35,776 bases of DNA, from positions 1 through 35,776 of the forward strand of contig JAEXLC010000128.1 in the NCBI GenBank assembly GCA_023445495.1. Reading direction: 5' to 3'. Positions 32,202-35,776 of the stretch are shown piece after piece. Position 1 is the first letter of the stretch, and the number at the start of each line of letters is the position of its first letter. The DNA comes from Pseudomonadota bacterium (GTDB taxonomy: Bacteria; Pseudomonadota; Alphaproteobacteria; Sphingomonadales; Sphingomonadaceae). A model generated the notes under the pieces. That model was not told the origin of the DNA, searched no databases, and saw only the letters and a program-made list of their open reading frames with translations. The position numbers and the translations under genes are program-made.

Positions 32202-32741
32202 ATGAAGGTTCTCACCGATACCATCCTGTCCAAGTCTGCATTCTCGGCCGAGATCGACGTTCCGATCGAGAAGATCGACATCGCCGACTGGCTGTTCAAC
32301 CTGCCGGAAGCCGAATATCAGCGCTGCTGTCCGCCGGATCATATCGGTGCAGGCAACACGACGACCGATGACGGCCGCCGCATGATGATCAATGTCGAGA
32401 TGATCGGCACCGGCCTGGTCGTCCAGCATTATGTCGCCGAGGAAGCGACGGCGACCTATTGCCGGATGAACTCGATCTCGGACGTGTTCACCGCCGCCGG
32501 GCGCACCCAGGTCAATGTGATCTGGGAACTCAAGGCCGAAGGCATCGAGGGTGGCCGTACCCGCTACACCAACAGCGTCACCGCGCACCCGACCGACGCG
32601 TTCATGGACTTCATCGCCGCGCACAACATCACCTATGAAGCTGCTGCAGCGGCGCGGCAGGAAGCCGGCGGCGACCATAATCATCGCGAGACGCCGCTGT
32701 TCGCGGCGAGCATCGGCCGCCGCGCGCTGGCCAAGGCCTGA
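32202..32741 (+). CDS. Orphan protein, possibly SRPBCC-like
   Basis: This 179-aa soluble protein follows a good ribosome site (GGAAGGA before ATG 32202). No family is recognised with confidence. The order of strands 'MINVEMIGTGLVVQHYVAE', 'ATYCRMNSISDV', 'TQVNVIWELKAEG' and 'GRTRYTNSVTAHP', with a long C-terminal helix 'TDAFMDFIAAHNITYEAAAA', resembles a helix-grip ligand-binding (SRPBCC/polyketide cyclase-like) fold. The tail contains a His cluster (GGDHNHRE). The gene stands alone behind an AT-rich control region and before a nested hairpin. The frame is open 51 codons upstream into the AT-rich gap but without a ribosome site. Coding is sure; function is unknown. Confidence 0.75.
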   Translation: MKVLTDTILSKSAFSAEIDVPIEKIDIADWLFNLPEAEYQRCCPPDHIGAGNTTTDDGRRMMINVEMIGTGLVVQHYVAEEATATYCRMNSISDVFTAAGRTQVNVIWELKAEGIEGGRTRYTNSVTAHPTDAFMDFIAAHNITYEAAAAARQEAGGDHNHRETPLFAASIGRRALAKA

Positions 32742-32752
32742 GGGACGCTGGC

Positions 32753-32799
32753 CCGGCGCATCGACGGAGCGGATATCCGCTTCCGCCGGTGCGCCGGGT
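32753..32799. repeat. Nested inverted repeat downstream of the orphan gene
   Basis: An outer 9-bp stem (CCCGGCGCA with TGCGCCGGG) encloses a 14-bp perfect palindrome (AGCGGATATCCGCT at 32769-32782). It begins 12 bp after the stop of the orphan gene. It could terminate transcription, but no T-run follows; a cruciform or protein-binding site is the alternative. Confidence 0.55.
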
Positions 32800-32993
32800 C
32801 ACCCTATTCCTTCACAGGAATGAAACCGACACGACGATCGCCGCCACGCCCAGGCCACGCGGGTGTCGATCACTTTGAACTATCCGCCCAGGACGCTGGC
32901 CATCGCCTTTCTCGGCCAAGGTTCTCGCTGCCGAAACCGCTACGCCGGCTGCTGTGGCCCCTGTCGCGGGGATGGGTGCGCACCGCACCAGGA

Positions 32994-33161
32994 TCATGGC
33001 ACCAGCAGGATCTTCCCCAGCAGGTTTCCGGCTTCCATGCGGCGCTGGGTCTCGGCCGCCCGGGAAAGCGGATAGGTTGCCTCGATCACCGGCCTGATCC
33101 CACCGCTGGCCAGTTCGCCAAGCCAGCGCGCGCCGAAGCGATCGACGTCGATGGCCTTCAC
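32994..33161 (-). pseudogene. C-terminal remnant of a zinc-type alcohol dehydrogenase
   Basis: Read on the minus strand, 55 codons ending in TGA encode 'VKAIDVDRFGARWLGELAS', 'GIRPVIEATYPLSRAAETQR' and 'RMEAGNLLGKILLVP'. This is the typical last segment of medium-chain dehydrogenase/quinone reductase proteins (IKPVIE..YPL..A.EA...ME.G...GKIVL). The remaining roughly 270 residues, including the Rossmann fold and any zinc site, are absent; the frame runs instead into the carboxymuconolactone-decarboxylase-like gene. It is therefore a truncated relic, probably left by a deletion. The stretch from 32800 to 32993 shows nothing else I can support. Confidence 0.75.
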
Positions 33162-33163
33162 GC

Positions 33164-33493
33164 TCAGGCGTCCCGCGGGCCGAGCGTGTCGGCGGCGATC
33201 GCCGATGCGGAGATCGCAGCGGGGAAGCCGGCATAAAAGGCCATATGGGTGATGACTGCGCTGAGCTCCTGCCGGGTGACTCCGTTCTCCACGGCGCGGT
33301 GCAGATGCGCGGGAAGTTCCGCGGTGCCGTGAACCGCCACCAGCGCGGCGACGGTGATCAGGCTGCGGTCGCGCCTGGAGAGCGCGCTGTCTTCCCAGAC
33401 CTGGGAGAATAGCGGGTCCTCGACGAAACCGGTCAGTTCGGGGGTGAAGGGCCGGGCCGCCTCACGCGGGCTCACGATCGGGGTGGTCGACAT
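33164..33493 (-). CDS. Carboxymuconolactone decarboxylase-like protein
   Basis: This 109-aa helical protein of the CMD/AhpD superfamily has 'LSRRDRSLITVAALVAVHG', 'ELPAHLHRAVENGVTRQEL' and 'THMAFYAGFPAAISA'. These match the PcaC-like branch. The CxxC pair of AhpD is absent, so peroxidase-cycle chemistry is unlikely. The role may be lactone decarboxylation or something unknown. GGGAGC lies upstream of ATG 33493. The gene ends 2 bp before the dehydrogenase remnant, which once probably followed it in an operon. Such CMD proteins are often paired with quinone reductases. Confidence 0.88.
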   Translation of the reverse strand: MSTTPIVSPREAARPFTPELTGFVEDPLFSQVWEDSALSRRDRSLITVAALVAVHGTAELPAHLHRAVENGVTRQELSAVITHMAFYAGFPAAISASAIAADTLGPRDA

Positions 33494-33580
33494 CCTGCTG
33501 CTCCCTGCATTGGTGCTGGAGCCGATGATGTCGCCGCCGGGCGGCCCGCGACACTATACCTAGGTTGCCGGCAGCCGCTT

Positions 33581-34564
33581 CTACCAGCCGCGCCGGGACT
33601 GGATCTCCCGGAACTTCGCCGCGCTCTGCGGCTTGACGAGCAGCAGCGAGACCTGCGGCATCGCGTGCTTCACCCGCTCGTCCATCGCGATCACCGCGCG
33701 TTCGATGTCCGCTGTCCGGCATTCTGCCCGAAAGGCGACGCTGATCGAGACGAACAGCCGCTCGGGCCCGATGCGGACGGAGATCATGCCATTGGCGTTC
33801 TCCACCTCCGGGACCGCTGCGACCAGGTTGAGGATCCTGCGCTCACTTTCCGGCTCCGCCGATGCGCCGATCAGCAGGTTGCGGCTTTCATTGGCGAGGA
33901 GCAGGGCGGTTGCCGCCATCATCAGCGCGATCGCCAGCGACGCGACGCCATCGGCCGCCGGAAAGCTGAAGCGCGTGCTGACCAATATGCCAAGCGCGGC
34001 AATGCCGACGCCGGCCAGCGAGGCGGCGCTGGTGAACAATACCGTCATCGTCGCTCCGTCCCGCGAACGCCGCAGATACCGGACGAGGCTGTGCTCGCTG
34101 CTGGCGCGGATGATCTTGCGGCAGGTGAAGAAGGCGAAGGTGCCGTCGATCAGGAAGGACAGTAGCAACACCACATAGCTGGTCGTGCTCGGCCCCAGCG
34201 GCTGGGGTGTCATATATTGGTGCCAGCCCTCGCGAAAGGCGAAGCCCGCGCCGAGCGCCAGGATCAGCATCGCCGCGATCAGGTTCCAGAAAAAGGCGGC
34301 GCGACCATAGCCGAGCTGGAAATTGCGGTCCGCCGGCCGCCCGGCCGAGGCCAGCCCATAGAGCAGGATGATCTCGGTCAGCACATCGAGCAGGCTGTGC
34401 ACGCCCTCGGTGAACAGGGCGGTAGCACCGCTTTCGCGCGCTGCGGCGAATTTGAGCAGCGCGATCAGCGCGTCCGCTGCAAGGCCCAGCAGCACGATCG
34501 ACATGCTCGGCGAACCGCGGCGCGCACGGGCCGGAGCCTGGTCGGTAGAGCTCAAGAATGTCAT
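33581..34564 (-). CDS. Cation diffusion facilitator (CDF) transporter, atypical
   Basis: This 327-aa inner-membrane protein has about six spans followed by a cytoplasmic ferredoxin-like domain ('ILNLVAAVPEVENANGMISV'). The metal motif of span 2 is intact: His56-x-x-x-Asp60 in 'FTEGVHSLLDVLTE'. The span-5 motif, where related CDF proteins show 'TVLFEDxAAL', reads 'TVLFTSAASL', so the acidic pair is replaced by Thr178-Ser179. Transport of zinc by the usual four-ligand site is therefore doubtful. GGGAGA precedes ATG 34564. Family is sure; the cargo and even the transport activity are open. Confidence 0.88.
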   Translation of the reverse strand: MTFLSSTDQAPARARRGSPSMSIVLLGLAADALIALLKFAAARESGATALFTEGVHSLLDVLTEIILLYGLASAGRPADRNFQLGYGRAAFFWNLIAAMLILALGAGFAFREGWHQYMTPQPLGPSTTSYVVLLLSFLIDGTFAFFTCRKIIRASSEHSLVRYLRRSRDGATMTVLFTSAASLAGVGIAALGILVSTRFSFPAADGVASLAIALMMAATALLLANESRNLLIGASAEPESERRILNLVAAVPEVENANGMISVRIGPERLFVSISVAFRAECRTADIERAVIAMDERVKHAMPQVSLLLVKPQSAAKFREIQSRRGW

Positions 34565-34711
34565 CGGCGCGATCTCCCGGCTTCGATCCTTAGGATCCGG
34601 GGCCGGGAAGCGGCAGCATACTTGGGTTTACGATTCGGACGGGGACTATCGCCGACCGGCCAGCGCCCGGGCTCGCATGTCGCGATCTAAGGTTTTGATC
34701 TTATTGATAAA

Positions 34712-34802
34712 TGGCGGAGCGGGAGGGATTCGAACCCTCGATACGGTTTTGCCGTATACTCACTTTCCAGGCGAGCGCCTTCGACCACTCGGCCACCGCT
34801 CC
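34712..34802 (-). tRNA. tRNA-Ser(GGA)
   Basis: The minus strand folds as a class II tRNA. The acceptor arms are GGAGCGG and CCGCTCC, with discriminator G and an encoded CCA. The anticodon stem-loop CTCGC-CTGGAAA-GTGAG has anticodon GGA. A long variable arm (ATACGG...CCGTAT) is typical of tRNA-Ser, and the T arm is GAGGG-TTCGAAT-CCCTC. It reads UCC and UCU codons. It stands alone, with no second tRNA adjacent and no integrase nearby. The 147 bp between it and the CDF gene holds nothing I can support. Confidence 0.97.
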
Positions 34803-34867
34803 GCATGTCCCGGAAGTTGCGTGCCCTAACGATTGACGGAGGCGGAGGCAAGCAGCAGTCTTGCGCC

Positions 34868-35740
34868 ATGCTGAAGCCCTTCCTCGCGCTTGCCGCGCTC
34901 GCCGCCATTCCGACCGCCATCGCCCAGACCGCGCCGTCCCCGGCCGATCCGGCGCCCGAGGACTGGAAGGCGATCCCCGACAACGAGATCCTCGTGATGA
35001 CGCTGCAGGGCGGCCACCAGGTCTATATCCGCCTGGCCCCGCGCTACGCCCCGGCGCATGTCGCCAATATCCGCAAGCTCGCCGAGGCGCATTGGTGGGA
35101 CGGCACCAGCGTTTACCGCGTGCAGGACAATTACGTGACGCAGTGGGGCGGCGGCGACGACAAGACCGCGCTGCCGCCCGGCGTGATCGAGAACCCGCCC
35201 GCCGAATATGAATGGCCGGGCTTCGACGCGGTGAAGAGCGTCACCTTCGCCAAGCCGGACAGCTATGCGGCCAAGACCGGCCTCAGCGCCGATGGCTGGC
35301 CGCTCGCCAATTACGGCGCGGTGAGCTCGCTCACCCATTGCTATTCGATGGTCGGCGTCGCGCGCGACCTGGCGCCGTCGACCGGCAGCGGCGCCGAGCT
35401 CTACACGGTGATCGGCCACGCCCCGCGCCCGCTCGACCGCAACATCGCGATCATCGGCCGCGTAGTCGAGGGCATGCAGTGGCTCTCGAGCCTGCCGCGC
35501 GGCACCGCGCAGCTGGGCGTCTATGCCAAGGACCAGGCGCCGACGCCGATCCTCTCGGTGCGTCTCGCCAGCCAGCTGCCCGAGGACGAGCGCCCGCACT
35601 TCCAGTATCGCAGCACCGACAACCCGCGCTTCGCCGCCTGGATCAAGGCGCGCGAGAACCGCGACGGCGCGTTCTTCACCGTGCCCATGGGCGGGGTGGA
35701 TGTGTGCAACGCGCTGCCGGCGGTGCGCCGGGCGCAGTAA
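34868..35740 (+). CDS. Cyclophilin-type peptidyl-prolyl isomerase, exported
   Basis: This 290-aa protein has a Sec signal (1-19, cleavage AIA-Q), so it acts in the periplasm. The cyclophilin core is recognisable: 'ILVMTLQGGHQVYIRLAPRYAPAHVANIRKLA', 'WWDGTSVYRVQDNYVTQWG', 'YSMVGVARDLAPSTGSGAELYTVIGHAPRPLDRNIAIIGRVVEGM'. It contains a long insert (about 95-165) between the first strands and the core, and a C-terminal extension after the fold. These make it longer than E. coli PpiA. The open frame begins 21 codons upstream but ATG 34868 starts the signal peptide. It would assist proline isomerisation in exported proteins. Confidence 0.9.
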   Translation: MLKPFLALAALAAIPTAIAQTAPSPADPAPEDWKAIPDNEILVMTLQGGHQVYIRLAPRYAPAHVANIRKLAEAHWWDGTSVYRVQDNYVTQWGGGDDKTALPPGVIENPPAEYEWPGFDAVKSVTFAKPDSYAAKTGLSADGWPLANYGAVSSLTHCYSMVGVARDLAPSTGSGAELYTVIGHAPRPLDRNIAIIGRVVEGMQWLSSLPRGTAQLGVYAKDQAPTPILSVRLASQLPEDERPHFQYRSTDNPRFAAWIKARENRDGAFFTVPMGGVDVCNALPAVRRAQ

Positions 35741-35754
35741 GAGAGGATAGCGTC

Positions 35755-35774
35755 ATCCCGGCGAAAGCCGGGAT
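35755..35774. repeat. Perfect GAAA-loop hairpin, REP-like
   Basis: ATCCCGGC-GAAA-GCCGGGAT is a perfect 8-bp stem with a tetraloop, preceded by GTC, 14 bp after the stop codon of the isomerase. This sequence type is scattered between genes in sphingomonads. It may continue beyond the window edge and may also terminate the upstream gene. Imperfect relatives are at 52-72 and 8578-8612. Confidence 0.75.
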
Positions 35775-35776
35775 CT

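Noticed and set aside
32812..32997. A possible 61-codon peptide starting at an ATG overlapping the dehydrogenase remnant stop
   Set aside because: No ribosome site of its own, no family resemblance; composition fits random GC-rich sequence.
1..35776. CRISPR array, insertion sequences, integrase or attachment site at tRNA-Ser
   Set aside because: No regularly spaced repeats, transposase or integrase genes, and no duplicated tRNA end were found by reading the window.

Overview
The window is high-GC DNA (AT-rich only in a few short gaps). Its gene content and codon choice fit an alphaproteobacterium of the Sphingomonas group. The pointers are a TonB-dependent receptor of the type sphingomonads use for carbohydrate uptake, a HisN-type histidinol-phosphatase, many overlapping ATGA/GTGA gene junctions, and short intergenic hairpins of the 'GTCATCCCGGC-GAAA-GCCGGGAT' type. 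The species is inferred only. I see no insertion sequence, phage gene, CRISPR array or rRNA.

Layout. 1-8.6 kb is ordinary chromosome: a putative lipoprotein hydrolase, a general-stress-type short-chain dehydrogenase with a candidate EcfG promoter, two unlisted tiny membrane proteins (31 and 35 aa), a GGDEF diguanylate cyclase, an exported peroxiredoxin, an outer-membrane phospholipase A, HisN, and an AsmA-family protein. 8.6-22.6 kb is a catabolic island. It has a three-gene minus-strand operon (two Gfo/Idh/MocA dehydrogenases plus an unrecognised 247-aa protein) and a divergent LacI regulator. A TonB-dependent receptor, an Sde182-like nucleoside-hydrolase-fold protein, two sulfatases, an MFS transporter and a second LacI regulator follow. 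22.6-29.1 kb continues on the plus strand with an IclR regulator, a complete gentisate ring-cleavage set (dioxygenase, fumarylpyruvate hydrolase, maleylpyruvate isomerase), a third sulfatase and a type-B carboxylesterase. 29.2-35.7 kb holds an Nramp metal transporter, an old yellow enzyme, an orphan protein behind an AT-rich gap, a truncated alcohol dehydrogenase tail, a carboxymuconolactone-decarboxylase-like protein, a CDF transporter, tRNA-Ser(GGA) and a cyclophilin-type prolyl isomerase.

How the genes may work together (inference). A sulfated compound, probably a glycoside or oligosaccharide, enters through the TonB receptor. Exported sulfatases and the Sde182-like protein process it in the periplasm, the MFS carrier imports the product, and the MocA dehydrogenases oxidise it. 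A perfect 18-bp palindrome between the MocA operon and lacI-1 shares an 11-bp core (TTTAGCGCTAA) with a site in front of the receptor, tying these units into one candidate LacI regulon. Directly downstream, a sulfatase and a carboxylesterase sit in the same transcription direction as the gentisate pathway. This suggests that sulfated or esterified aromatic acids, perhaps the aglycone of the same substrate, are funnelled to fumarate and pyruvate. No glycoside hydrolase or polysaccharide lyase lies in the window, so polymer breakdown, if any, is encoded elsewhere.
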